The notes under the pieces: generated by a model
What the model saw: only the letters and a program-made list of their open reading frames with translations
The model's database searches: none
Told to the model about the DNA's origin: nothing
Origin: JBFWRK01 sp050248955
GTDB lineage: Bacteria > Actinomycetota > Acidimicrobiia > Acidimicrobiales > Ilumatobacteraceae
Direction: 5' to 3'
NCBI GenBank assembly: GCA_050248955.1
Contig: JBFWRK010000006.1
Coordinates: 124,001-188,000 of the forward strand
Length of the DNA: 64,000 nt
Made by a program: the position numbers and the translations under genes
In this document: piece by piece, positions 21,785 to 29,695 of the stretch
Position numbering within the stretch: the first letter of the stretch is position 1
Layout of the letters: each line of letters begins with the position of its first letter

Positions 21785-24150
21785 CGGTCGGTCCTCGCGC
21801 TCGTCGAGAATCGCCGCCGCTCACGGTCGCTCATCATCGGCCCGATCGGGAGGAGCGGCCGCGGACCGCCGGGTGCCTTGTCCCACTGCTCGACGAGCCA
21901 GCCGCGCTTGCGGGCGATGGCCGCGAGCCGCGTCTCCGGGTTCACGGCAACGGGGAAGCCGACGGCCTCCAGCAGTGGCAGGTCTGACGTCGAGTCGGCG
22001 TACGCGATCGACTCCTCGATCCGCAACCCTTCGCTGGTGCAGTAGTCGGCGAGGATCTGGGCGCGGGTCTCGCCGGTCGGCGGCACCTCTGCCATCTCTC
22101 CCGAGTAGGTGCCGTCCGCCTTCACGGTCATCTCGGCAGCGACGATCTCGTCGAACAGCGGTCGCAGGCCCTCGACGGCGAAGCTGAGCGCGCCAGTGAT
22201 GAGGATCGTGCGGTGCCCGAGGGCGCGGTGCTCGCGCACCCGGCGGATGCCGGCCGGGAAGCTCTTCGTGATGATCAGCTGCGTCATCAGCTCGCGGGCG
22301 TCCTCGTCGATCTGCTCGACCGGCGCGTTCTCGTAGCGCCGGTAGAAGTGACGCAGGAAGTCGCTCCGGTCCTTGCGGTCCATCGACAGCAGGCCAGGTG
22401 CTTCGACGAGGGTGCGCATCACGTAGCGGATGCGGTCCGGGCCGTTGAGCCGGCGGGTCGCGAGCCACGAGTAGCTGTCGACGACGTTGCTCGCGATGAG
22501 CGTGTTCTCGAGGTCGAACGCGGCGACGTGCCGGTCGGGGGAGAGCACGTTGCGGCGCAGCCGCTCGGGCCGGTCGATGCGCGACTTGCCCGGCGCGGTC
22601 TTCACCCGCGCGTGCTGCACGACCGACGGGAGGTGGATCTCGTGCACGTAGGTCGGCCAGTCGATGACCCGCGGATCGAAGCAGAACGCCTCCTGGTCCG
22701 CTGGCGTCAGCTGGTCCCACGCGGCGAGCAGGTGGTCGACGGAGTAGATCGCCTCGCACTCCGTGTAGAGGCCGTAGAGCTCGACGTACTCGAGCGCCCG
22801 TGCCACCTCGGTCTTCTTCTCGTCGAGCTTCGCCGACCAGTCCGCCTGCTTGCCCCGCAACGGCAGCGCCTGGAGCACCCGCTCGCCGTGGCCGAGCACC
22901 TTCTTCGCCCGCGTCAGCTGACGTTGCACGCGGCCGCGGCCGGGGAAGCTCCACTCGGGCACGACGATCGGTTGGCCCTCGGGGTCGTAGAGCGGGTGCT
23001 CCGTGAACCACGAGCGGACGTTGTCGACGAGCGTCCGGTACTTGAGCGGGTTCGTCGAGCCCGACGCGACCTGCGTGATCGCCGGCGCCCGCTCGGGTCC
23101 GAGCGCGGCAACGCCGATGATTGCCGCCACGACGAGATCGACCGGGATCACGTCGACCGTGCCCTCCGGGACGCCGGGGAACTCCTTCAGCAGCCCGCGG
23201 GCGTACGAGATGATGACCGGCTCGGCCATCCGGAAGCCGCGGATCCAGCCGGGGAACGGCTCGGCCCACGCGGACTCGATGATCGAGGGCCGCACGATCG
23301 ACACCGGCACGGCGCCGCGGGTCTCGGTGAGCGCCTGCTCGCCGAGCGCCTTCGTGTAGGCGTACGCGTCCGGCCACGAGAGGCTGGCGGCGCGAGCACG
23401 GCCGGCCTCGACGAGCCTGTCCGACACCCAGCGCTCGCGCAGCTGCTCGGTCTTCGCCGCGAGCGCCGGCGAGCCAGGGGCGCCGAGCTCTGCCCGCGCC
23501 GACGCGCGGAAGCCGCGCAGCTGGTCGGGGTCACGGCTGGCGGCCTCGAGATCGCTTCGCAGCCGTCGGGCGGCGGCGACCTCGACGCGCCAGTCGAGCC
23601 CGAGGTCGAACGGTCCGGCTGACACGAGCTCCTCGGGTGCGGAGCCGCGACGGTTGCCGGCGACGTAGCACGTCGAGACCGCGACGAGGTGCGGCGCGAC
23701 GCCGATCTCGTTCAGGAGGTCGGCGATGCGGGTCGGGCCGAGGAGGTTCACCTCGACGGCCGAATCGAGCGGGGAGTCGAACGAGACGGTCGCCGCGGAG
23801 TGGATCACGATGTCGCACGAGGCGAGCACGGCGCGGTGCTCCGCCGACAGGCCGAGGCCGTCGGTGCTGACGTCCCCGCTGATGGTCGTGATGCGGCGGG
23901 CCGTCATCTCGCCGAATGGCTTCGTGCCGCCGAACTGCTCCTTGAGCCGGTCGAAGGCGTCGTTCTTCAGGATCTCACGCCGCACCCGCTCGGACGCGGG
24001 TGTGCGCTTGCCGTCGCGCACCAGGAGCACGAGCTCGCAGTCGGGCACGCCGCGGAGCAGGCGTTCGACGAGCGCAGTACCCACGAATCCGGTCGAACCG
24101 GTGATGGCGATCCGCTTGCCGGAGAGCGCTTCGGCGATCACGACGGTCAT
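21781..24150 (-). CDS. Fatty acyl-CoA reductase (SDR) fused to HAD-IB phosphatase
   Basis: This 789-aa two-domain protein has an N-terminal extended SDR of the 'male sterility' acyl-CoA reductase type. Its features are ITGSTGFVGTALVERLL (NADPH site), SAATVSFDSPLDSAVEVNLLGPTRI, and the catalytic YAYTKALGEQALT (Tyr-x-x-x-Lys) after a ~100-residue insertion. The C-terminal HAD hydrolase begins AAFDLENTLIASNVVDS; the second acidic residue of the usual DxDxT motif is Glu (DLENT), which may affect phosphatase chemistry. It continues with ITGALSFAVEGL and ends YADSTSDLPLLEAVG. Such reductases make fatty aldehydes or alcohols from acyl-CoA; HAD-IB domains dephosphorylate small molecules or lipids. 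The start is ATG 24150, with an alternative at 24159 inside the operator palindrome. Confidence 0.86.
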   Translation of the reverse strand: MTVVIAEALSGKRIAITGSTGFVGTALVERLLRGVPDCELVLLVRDGKRTPASERVRREILKNDAFDRLKEQFGGTKPFGEMTARRITTISGDVSTDGLGLSAEHRAVLASCDIVIHSAATVSFDSPLDSAVEVNLLGPTRIADLLNEIGVAPHLVAVSTCYVAGNRRGSAPEELVSAGPFDLGLDWRVEVAAARRLRSDLEAASRDPDQLRGFRASARAELGAPGSPALAAKTEQLRERWVSDRLVEAGRARAASLSWPDAYAYTKALGEQALTETRGAVPVSIVRPSIIESAWAEPFPGWIRGFRMAEPVIISYARGLLKEFPGVPEGTVDVIPVDLVVAAIIGVAALGPERAPAITQVASGSTNPLKYRTLVDNVRSWFTEHPLYDPEGQPIVVPEWSFPGRGRVQRQLTRAKKVLGHGERVLQALPLRGKQADWSAKLDEKKTEVARALEYVELYGLYTECEAIYSVDHLLAAWDQLTPADQEAFCFDPRVIDWPTYVHEIHLPSVVQHARVKTAPGKSRIDRPERLRRNVLSPDRHVAAFDLENTLIASNVVDSYSWLATRRLNGPDRIRYVMRTLVEAPGLLSMDRKDRSDFLRHFYRRYENAPVEQIDEDARELMTQLIITKSFPAGIRRVREHRALGHRTILITGALSFAVEGLRPLFDEIVAAEMTVKADGTYSGEMAEVPPTGETRAQILADYCTSEGLRIEESIAYADSTSDLPLLEAVGFPVAVNPETRLAAIARKRGWLVEQWDKAPGGPRPLLPIGPMMSDRERRRFSTSARTDR

Positions 24151-24151
24151 G

Positions 24152-24167
24152 TCTACCATTTGGTAGA
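24152..24167. promoter_or_regulatory. Perfect palindrome between divergent reductase operon and TetR gene
   Basis: TCTACCATTTGGTAGA is two perfect 7-bp arms (TCTACCA/TGGTAGA) around TT. It fills almost the whole 18-bp gap between the ATG at 24150 (minus) and the ATG at 24169 (plus). Its position between a TetR gene and a divergent operon is the classic arrangement of an autoregulated TetR operator. There is no room for a ribosome binding site on either side, so both transcripts would be leaderless or start inside the site. Confidence 0.75.
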
Positions 24168-24168
24168 G

Positions 24169-24768
24169 ATGATGGGAACATCTCGACGACCGACCCGCGA
24201 ACGGATCCTCGACGCCGCGCTCCTGCGGTTCGGAAGTCGCGGTTTCGAAGCGGTGTCGCTCGACGAGATCGCAGCCGAGGCGGGCATCACGAAGCAGACC
24301 GTCCTGTACTGGTTCACGTCGAAGGACGAGCTGCTCGTCGCGGTGATCGAGCGCTCGGCGGACGAGCTGACGGTCACGGTCGAGGCGGCGCTGCGCTCCG
24401 CGGACCGGGGCTTCGACCGCGTCGAGGCCGTCGTGCGTGCCGTGTTCCGCCCCGCGGTGCGGCGGCCGGAGCTGCTCGGGCTCGTGCGCGAGCTCAACCG
24501 GTTGGGTGCCGAGGTCTCCGAGCGGCTCCTCGGGCGGATGCGGCCGCTCGTCGAGCGCGGCGTGCAGTTCCTGCAGGAGGAGATGGATGCGGGCAGGATG
24601 CGTTCCGGCGATCCGCGTCTCGTCCTCTCGCTCTGCTACGCGACGGTGATCGGTGTCGCGACCGAGCCGGAGGTGCTCCGCGCGGTCGGCTGGGAGCCGT
24701 CCACCATCGGTCTGCGACGGTTGCGAGCCGAGCTGCTCGCCTACCTGCGCGCTGCCCTGTACCTCTGA
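24169..24768 (+). CDS. TetR/AcrR family transcriptional regulator
   Basis: This 199-aa regulator has an N-terminal TetR helix-turn-helix (RERILDAALLRFGSRGFEAVSLDEIAAEAGITKQTVLYWFTSKDELL) and an all-helical C-terminal ligand domain. It starts ATG ATG at 24169/24172, one base after a perfect palindrome that lies between it and the divergent acyl-CoA reductase operon, so it almost certainly represses that operon and itself. By analogy with lipid-responsive TetR proteins, the inducer could be an acyl-CoA or fatty aldehyde, but the sequence does not show this. Confidence 0.9.
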   Translation: MMGTSRRPTRERILDAALLRFGSRGFEAVSLDEIAAEAGITKQTVLYWFTSKDELLVAVIERSADELTVTVEAALRSADRGFDRVEAVVRAVFRPAVRRPELLGLVRELNRLGAEVSERLLGRMRPLVERGVQFLQEEMDAGRMRSGDPRLVLSLCYATVIGVATEPEVLRAVGWEPSTIGLRRLRAELLAYLRAALYL

Positions 24769-24850
24769 CGACCTGCCCGACCCACCCCCGCCTCGGCCCA
24801 CCCCCGCTCGGTTCGCTCGTGGGGTGCTGGCGTCGCGCGACGATGGGGAG

Positions 24851-25864
24851 GTGTCGAGGACACCTCCCCGCATCGCGGCGACCGTCGACGAGCTCGTCGC
24901 CGGCGCGACCAGCCGTGTCGTCGTGACGCCGGGCGACGCTCGTTCGGGCTCGACGTTCGAGCAGGTGGAGCTCGGTGGGCGGCGGTACTTCCTCAAGCAG
25001 CTCGGCTATCGCTCGGACTGGATCATGCGGGTGACGGGCGATCGTGACGTCCGCACGTTCAAGATCTGGCAGGCAGGCCTGATGGACCGCGCCCCGTCCT
25101 GCATCGATCATGCTGTCGTCGGCATGGCCGTCGAGGGTGAAGGAGAGGACGCGTTGCTCGCCGTGCTGATGCGCGACATCGGTGCAGGGCTCGTTCCGGA
25201 GGGCGACGATCTCATACCGGTCGCGCTGCACCGTCAGCTCGTCGACCACCTCGCTGCCTTGTCCGCCGCGTTCTGGGGCTGGAGCGACGACATCGGACTG
25301 TGCACGATGGCGGAGCGCCTGCGGTTCTTCGCCCCGGACAACATCGCCCCGGAGCTCGGTCGGCCCGACGTCTCGGCGACGCTCCTCGTCGCCCGCGACG
25401 GATGGGCGGCGCTCGAGGAGAAGTCGCCCGCACTGCACGCGCTGGCGACATCCATCCATGCCGATCCCGAGCCGTTGGTCGACGCGCTGGCGGCGACGCC
25501 GTCGACGTTCCTCCAGGGCGACTGGAAGATGGGCAACCTCGGCAGCCATCCGGACGGCAGGACGATCCTGCTCGACTGGGCGTACCCCGGTGCCGGCCCG
25601 GCGTGCTGGGACTTCGCGTGGTACCTGGCGCTCAACCGGGCCCGCCTGCCCGAGTCGAAGGAGGTCACCGTCGACACGTTCCGGGCCGCGCTCGACCGCT
25701 ACGGCATCGACACGAGCGACTGGTTCGATACGCAGCTCGAGCTGTGCCTGCTCGGGATGATGGCGACGTTCGGCTGGGAGAAGGCGCTCGGCGACGAGTC
25801 CGAGCTCCGCTGGTGGGAGGCCGCGGCGCAGCGCGGCGCCCGCCATCTGGACGGCGGGTCGTGA
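24851..25864 (+). CDS. Aminoglycoside phosphotransferase/choline kinase-fold protein
   Basis: This ~337-aa kinase-like protein has an N-lobe ending in RRYFLKQLGY (ATP-lysine), the Brenner-type catalytic loop QGDWKMGNLG (His replaced by Gln in the usual HGDxxxxN) and the metal-binding LDWAYPGAGPACWDFAWYL. APH-fold enzymes phosphorylate antibiotics, choline, sugars or other hydroxyls. The substitution of the loop His is also seen in some non-antibiotic members. The start is uncertain: GTG 24851 (used) or GTG 24824, neither with a well-spaced ribosome site. It follows the TetR gene by 82 nt, but there is no clear functional link. Confidence 0.75.
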   Translation: MSRTPPRIAATVDELVAGATSRVVVTPGDARSGSTFEQVELGGRRYFLKQLGYRSDWIMRVTGDRDVRTFKIWQAGLMDRAPSCIDHAVVGMAVEGEGEDALLAVLMRDIGAGLVPEGDDLIPVALHRQLVDHLAALSAAFWGWSDDIGLCTMAERLRFFAPDNIAPELGRPDVSATLLVARDGWAALEEKSPALHALATSIHADPEPLVDALAATPSTFLQGDWKMGNLGSHPDGRTILLDWAYPGAGPACWDFAWYLALNRARLPESKEVTVDTFRAALDRYGIDTSDWFDTQLELCLLGMMATFGWEKALGDESELRWWEAAAQRGARHLDGGS

Positions 25865-25869
25865 AGGAC

Positions 25870-25959
25870 GTGACGGCCGTGTCCGTCGTGTCGGCCGTGT
25901 CGGTCGTGTCGGCCGTGTCGGCCGTGTCGGTCGTGTCGGTCGTGTCGGCCGTGTCGGTC
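25870..25959. repeat. 9-bp minisatellite, ten units
   Basis: Ten head-to-tail 9-mers of GTGTCGGYC form the array; the first two units diverge (GTGACGGCC, GTGTCCGTC) and the other eight are GTGTCGGCC or GTGTCGGTC. It fills nearly all of the gap between the convergent phosphotransferase and ddl genes. It could slip during replication and vary in copy number between isolates. Confidence 0.95.
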
Positions 25960-25978
25960 GAAGGGTTGCGTCCGGTCG

Positions 25979-27058
25979 TCAGCGGCTCGGGCTCGTGTTC
26001 CGCCGCCGCCGGGCATGGCGCTCGAGCGCGAGCTGGACGAGCTCGTCGATCAGCTGCGGATAGCTGAGCCCGCTCGCCTGCCACAGCTTCGGGTACATCG
26101 AGATCGGCGTGAAGCCGGGGATCGTGTTGATCTCGTTGCAGAGGAACCCGCGCCCGCCCTCCTCGAAGAAGAAGTCGACGCGCGCCATGCCCTCGGCGCG
26201 CAACGCGGTGAACACCTCGATCGCGAGGGCCCGCACTCGCTCGGCGTCAGCGGCCGCCATCGGCGCCGGGATGACGAGCTGTGACCCGTCCTCGACGTAC
26301 TTGTCCTCGTAGTCGTAGAACTCGTGGCCGGGGATGATCTCGCCGGGCACGCTCGCCCGGGGCTCGAGGTTGCCGAGCACCGCCACCTCGATCTCCCGGC
26401 CGGTTATCGCCTCCTCGACGACCACCCACTCGTCGTACGTGAGCGCGACGCGGATCGCCTCCGCCAGCTCCTCGACCGACTTCGCCTTCGTCACGCCGAC
26501 GGACGATCCCATGTTCGCCGGCTTCACGAACACGGGCAGACCGAGCTCGTCGGCCAGGCGGGCGGGCATGCCGGGGGTGAGCTCGTGCTCGCGCGCGCTG
26601 TGCCACCGCGCCTGCGGGATGCCGCACTGCGCGAGGACCTGCTTGGCCATCGCCTTGTCCATCGAGAGCGCAGAGCCGAGCACGCCCGAACCGACGTACG
26701 GCACCCCGGCAAGCTCGAGCATCCCCTGCACGGTGCCGTCCTCGCCCATCGGGCCGTGCAGTAGAGGCAGCACCACGGTGGTGCCCGTCGCAGCAGCCGC
26801 GGCGAGCACCGGCGCCGCGCTCGTGCTCGGACCAGCGACCTCCAGCCGGCCAGGGAGCGATTCCGGGCCTGCGGCGAGCGCGGCCATCGCCCCTTCGGCG
26901 AGCTGCCACTCGCCGTCCCGGGAGATGCCGACGGCGTTGATGCAGTAGCGGTCGGGGTCTGCGGCCTTCAGCACGTGAGCAGCCGTCACGCACGAGACGT
27001 CGTGCTCGGCCGACTGACCGCCGAAGATGACGACGAGGTTGATCCGTTGGTCGGCCAC
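25979..27058 (-). CDS. ddl: D-alanine--D-alanine ligase
   Basis: This 359-aa ATP-grasp enzyme joins two D-alanines for peptidoglycan. Its features are VVIFGGQSAEHDVS at the N-terminus, LPLLHGPMGEDGTVQGMLEL, VKPANMGSSVGVTKAKS, the ATP loop around EEAITGREIEVAVLGN, and the metal/D-Ala site FLCNEINTIPGFTPISMYPKL. The GTG start at 27058 is directly divergent from murF (27111), leaving a 52-bp shared upstream region. Grouping of ddl with murF fits their consecutive roles: MurF adds the D-Ala-D-Ala made by Ddl. It ends 19 nt from the minisatellite. Confidence 0.95.
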   Translation of the reverse strand: MADQRINLVVIFGGQSAEHDVSCVTAAHVLKAADPDRYCINAVGISRDGEWQLAEGAMAALAAGPESLPGRLEVAGPSTSAAPVLAAAAATGTTVVLPLLHGPMGEDGTVQGMLELAGVPYVGSGVLGSALSMDKAMAKQVLAQCGIPQARWHSAREHELTPGMPARLADELGLPVFVKPANMGSSVGVTKAKSVEELAEAIRVALTYDEWVVVEEAITGREIEVAVLGNLEPRASVPGEIIPGHEFYDYEDKYVEDGSQLVIPAPMAAADAERVRALAIEVFTALRAEGMARVDFFFEEGGRGFLCNEINTIPGFTPISMYPKLWQASGLSYPQLIDELVQLALERHARRRRNTSPSR

Positions 27059-27110
27059 GTTGGACGACGGTAGTTGGTCCGTCTCGCGAGACCCTGGCAC
27101 GCTTCGCGCC

Positions 27111-28406
27111 GTGCGATTCCTGGCGAGCGACGTGGCTGCAGCAACGCGAGGGCGGCTCGTCGGACCGGACCTACCGCTCGACTCCGCGTCGTTCGACTCC
27201 CGATCGCTCGCGATCGGCCAGCTCTTCGTGCCGATCGTCGCCGACCGGGACGGGCACGACTTCATCGCGGCTGCGCTCGCCGCCGGTGCCGGCGCGTACC
27301 TCACGGCGCACGAGCCCACGTTTCCGGGCGGTACGGCGATCGTGGTCGAGGACACCGCGACGGCGTTGCTCGACCTCGCCCGTTGGGGCCGGTCACGACT
27401 GCCCGATCGGGTCGTCGGCGTCACCGGCTCGGTCGGCAAGACGAGCGTGAAGGACCTCACCGCGGCCGTGTTGCGGACGACGTGGCGCACGGCGGCGAAC
27501 GAGCGGTCGTACAACAACGACCAGGGCCTGCCCGTGACGATCCTCGGTGCTCCGGACGACGTGGAAGTGCTCGTGCTCGAGATGGGCATGCGCGGGTTCG
27601 GCGAGATCGCCCGGCTGTGCGACGTCGCGCGGCCGACGATCGGCGTCGTCACCAACGTCGCCGAAGCCCATTCCCAACGCGTCGGCGGGATCGAGGGCGT
27701 GGCGCGGGCGAAGGGTGAGCTCGTCGAGGCGCTCCCGGCGACCGGCACCGCGATCCTCAATGCCGCGCAACCGCTCGTCCTCGCCTTGCGGTCCCGTACG
27801 CCCGCCACCGTGCTCACCTTCGGCGAGGCGGGCGCCGACGTGCGCGCCGAGGACATCCGCCTCGATCGGCTGGCTCGCGCGGCCTTCACGCTCGTCACTC
27901 CGGACGGCAGCGTCGACGTGGCGCTCGCCGTGAGCGGCGCGCACATGGTCCCGAACGCCTGCGCTGCGGCTGCCGTGGGCTTCGTGCTCGACGTGCCCCT
28001 CGAGGGCATCGCAGCAGGGCTCGCGACCGCAGCGCTGTCAGCGTGGCGGATGGAGATCAGCCTCGCGAAGTCGGGCGCCGTCGTGATCAACGACGCGTAC
28101 AACGCCAACCCGACGTCGATGCGGGCCGCTCTCGACGCGCTGCTGGCAGTCCCTGCGGCGCGCCACGTCGCGGTGCTCGGCGTGATGGCAGAGATCACCG
28201 AACCGGAGGTGGAGCACCGGGCGATCGCCGCCTTCGCCGCGGAACGGGGGATCGAGCTCGTCGCTGTGGGCACCGATCTCTACGGCGTGCCCTCCGCCGG
28301 ATCGGCCGGCGAGGTGGAGCTCTCAGTCACCGGCGACGATGCCGTACTCGTCAAGGGCAGCAGGGTCGCCGGGCTGGAACGGCTTGCCGCGCGGCTGCTC
28401 GCCTGA
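27111..28406 (+). CDS. murF: UDP-N-acetylmuramoyl-tripeptide--D-alanyl-D-alanine ligase
   Basis: This 431-aa Mur ligase adds D-Ala-D-Ala to UDP-MurNAc-tripeptide. Its features are an N-terminal DSRSLAIGQLFVPIVADRDGHDF, the P-loop VVGVTGSVGKTSVKDL, the carbamate/metal region ERSYNNDQGLPVTIL, VTNVAEAHSQRVGG, and the Mur-specific NDAYNANPTSMRAALDAL. I used the GTG at 27111, which gives the expected MurF N-terminus; no ribosome site is visible and CACGCT lies 7 nt upstream, so it may be leaderless. The last 84 nt overlap the 3' end of the MFS gene on the other strand. Confidence 0.95.
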   Translation: MRFLASDVAAATRGRLVGPDLPLDSASFDSRSLAIGQLFVPIVADRDGHDFIAAALAAGAGAYLTAHEPTFPGGTAIVVEDTATALLDLARWGRSRLPDRVVGVTGSVGKTSVKDLTAAVLRTTWRTAANERSYNNDQGLPVTILGAPDDVEVLVLEMGMRGFGEIARLCDVARPTIGVVTNVAEAHSQRVGGIEGVARAKGELVEALPATGTAILNAAQPLVLALRSRTPATVLTFGEAGADVRAEDIRLDRLARAAFTLVTPDGSVDVALAVSGAHMVPNACAAAAVGFVLDVPLEGIAAGLATAALSAWRMEISLAKSGAVVINDAYNANPTSMRAALDALLAVPAARHVAVLGVMAEITEPEVEHRAIAAFAAERGIELVAVGTDLYGVPSAGSAGEVELSVTGDDAVLVKGSRVAGLERLAARLLA

Positions 28407-29651
28407 ACCGCGCCATCTCGGTGTGTCGAGGTTGCACCACCGTGCGAGGAACACTGCGAACACCGCGCCGCCGAGCATGATCCAGCGCGCGCCGATGTGG
28501 TCCATGATCGGCCCGAAGACGAGGTTGCCGAGCGGCACGGTCCCGCCGAACGTCATGAACCACAACGACATGATGACGGCGCGCTCGTGGTCCTCGATGT
28601 GCTCCTGGAGCACGGTCAGCATCCCCGTCGCGGTGAGGAAGTAGCAGAAGCCGAGCACGAAACCGATCGGGAACGCGGGCCCCGGGCTGCTCACGACCGC
28701 GAACGCGGCGAGGCTCACCGCGAACCCGAGGAAGCCAGGTGTGATGAGCCGCCGCTTGTCGACCTTCGCGAAGACCGTGCCCGTGCCGAGGGCGCCGAGG
28801 CAGGCGCCGAGACCCCAGGTCGCGTACAGCCACTTGTACGTCGGACTGCTCGCGTCGATGCCGAAGTTCAGCTCGGCGACGGACGGGAAGAGACCGACGT
28901 ACGGGAGCGAGAAGAACGAGAACAGCGCCATCGACAGCAGCAACCGGCCGAGGATCGGGCGCTGCCGCGCGATGCGGAGGCCGACCGTCAGCTGCCGCCA
29001 GCCCTGCCCGCCGAAGCGGTCGGCGACGACGGGGATCTGCACGACGGCGAGCGCGGCGATGACGAACAGGTACGTCGCCGCGTTGATGACGAACAGCTGT
29101 GACACGGTGACACCCCAGACGCCGAGCAGCGCTGCGATCACCGGCCCGATGACCCGGGACCCGTTGAGGCTCGCCGAGTTGAGCGCGATCGCCCCGGGTA
29201 GGTCCCGCCGGTCGACGAGGAGCGGGATCGAGGCCTGGAAGGCGGGCGCGTTGAGGGCGTTGGCGATCCCGACGAGCAGGTTGATGCCGAACAGCGCGGC
29301 GATCGGCGCGTCCCGGGCGACGAGCGCGGCGAGCACGAGCGAGAACACGAGTTGCGCACCCTGCATCGTGATCAGCCACGGGCGGCGGGGAAACCGGTTG
29401 GCGAGGATCCCACCCGGGATCGAGAGCACCAGGAGCGGGCCGAGCTGCGCGAAGACGAGCACCCCGACGGCCGCCGCCGAGCCCGTCCGGCGCTGCACGT
29501 AGGCAGGCAGCGCGACGTTCTGCATCCACGTGCCGATGTTCGAAGCGAGCAGCCCGAGCCAGACCAGCCGGAAGTCGCGGTACGTCAACGCCGCCCGGGC
29601 GGAGCCGGGCGTGTGCGAATGGGGGAGCGGCGGTGCGATCGGGACGGTCAT
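28323..29651 (-). CDS. MFS transporter
   Basis: This 442-aa polytopic membrane protein has about 11-12 hydrophobic helices. The loop 2-3 motif is present as GGILANRFPRRPWLI, and a second copy of the pattern falls mid-protein (GALGTGTVFAKVDKRRLI). The architecture resembles the MFS_3/enterobactin exporter-like (DHA) group often annotated as drug or siderophore exporters. The start is ATG 29651. Its 3' end overlaps murF by 84 nt on the opposite strand, and a perfect inverted repeat lies upstream (29662-29679), so expression is probably repressor-controlled. Substrate unknown. Confidence 0.88.
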   Translation of the reverse strand: MTVPIAPPLPHSHTPGSARAALTYRDFRLVWLGLLASNIGTWMQNVALPAYVQRRTGSAAAVGVLVFAQLGPLLVLSIPGGILANRFPRRPWLITMQGAQLVFSLVLAALVARDAPIAALFGINLLVGIANALNAPAFQASIPLLVDRRDLPGAIALNSASLNGSRVIGPVIAALLGVWGVTVSQLFVINAATYLFVIAALAVVQIPVVADRFGGQGWRQLTVGLRIARQRPILGRLLLSMALFSFFSLPYVGLFPSVAELNFGIDASSPTYKWLYATWGLGACLGALGTGTVFAKVDKRRLITPGFLGFAVSLAAFAVVSSPGPAFPIGFVLGFCYFLTATGMLTVLQEHIEDHERAVIMSLWFMTFGGTVPLGNLVFGPIMDHIGARWIMLGGAVFAVFLARWCNLDTPRWRGSGEQPRGKPFQPGDPAALDEYGIVAGD

Positions 29652-29661
29652 GGCAGAAACG

Positions 29662-29679
29662 CTTGACCCATCGGTCAAG
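29662..29679. promoter_or_regulatory. Perfect inverted repeat upstream of MFS gene, next to purE
   Basis: CTTGACC-CATC-GGTCAAG has 7-bp perfect arms around a 4-nt centre, 11-28 nt upstream of the MFS ATG and 17-34 nt upstream of the purE ATG. Its size and symmetry are typical of TetR/MarR operators controlling exporters. No regulator gene is adjacent, so it would act in trans. Confidence 0.55.
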
Positions 29680-29683
29680 TTCG

Positions 29684-29689
29684 TACGAT
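29684..29689 (+). promoter_or_regulatory. -10-like TACGAT, 6 nt before purE start
   Basis: TACGAT ends 6 nt before the purE ATG (29696) with no ribosome site between them, consistent with a leaderless purE-purK mRNA. Confidence 0.4.
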
Positions 29690-29695
29690 TGAACC

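Noticed and set aside
25870..25959. GTGTCGG repeats considered as a CRISPR array or as a coding Val-Ser repeat
   Set aside because: The units are directly adjacent 9-mers without spacers, so it is not CRISPR. The frame is beyond the phosphotransferase stop codon.
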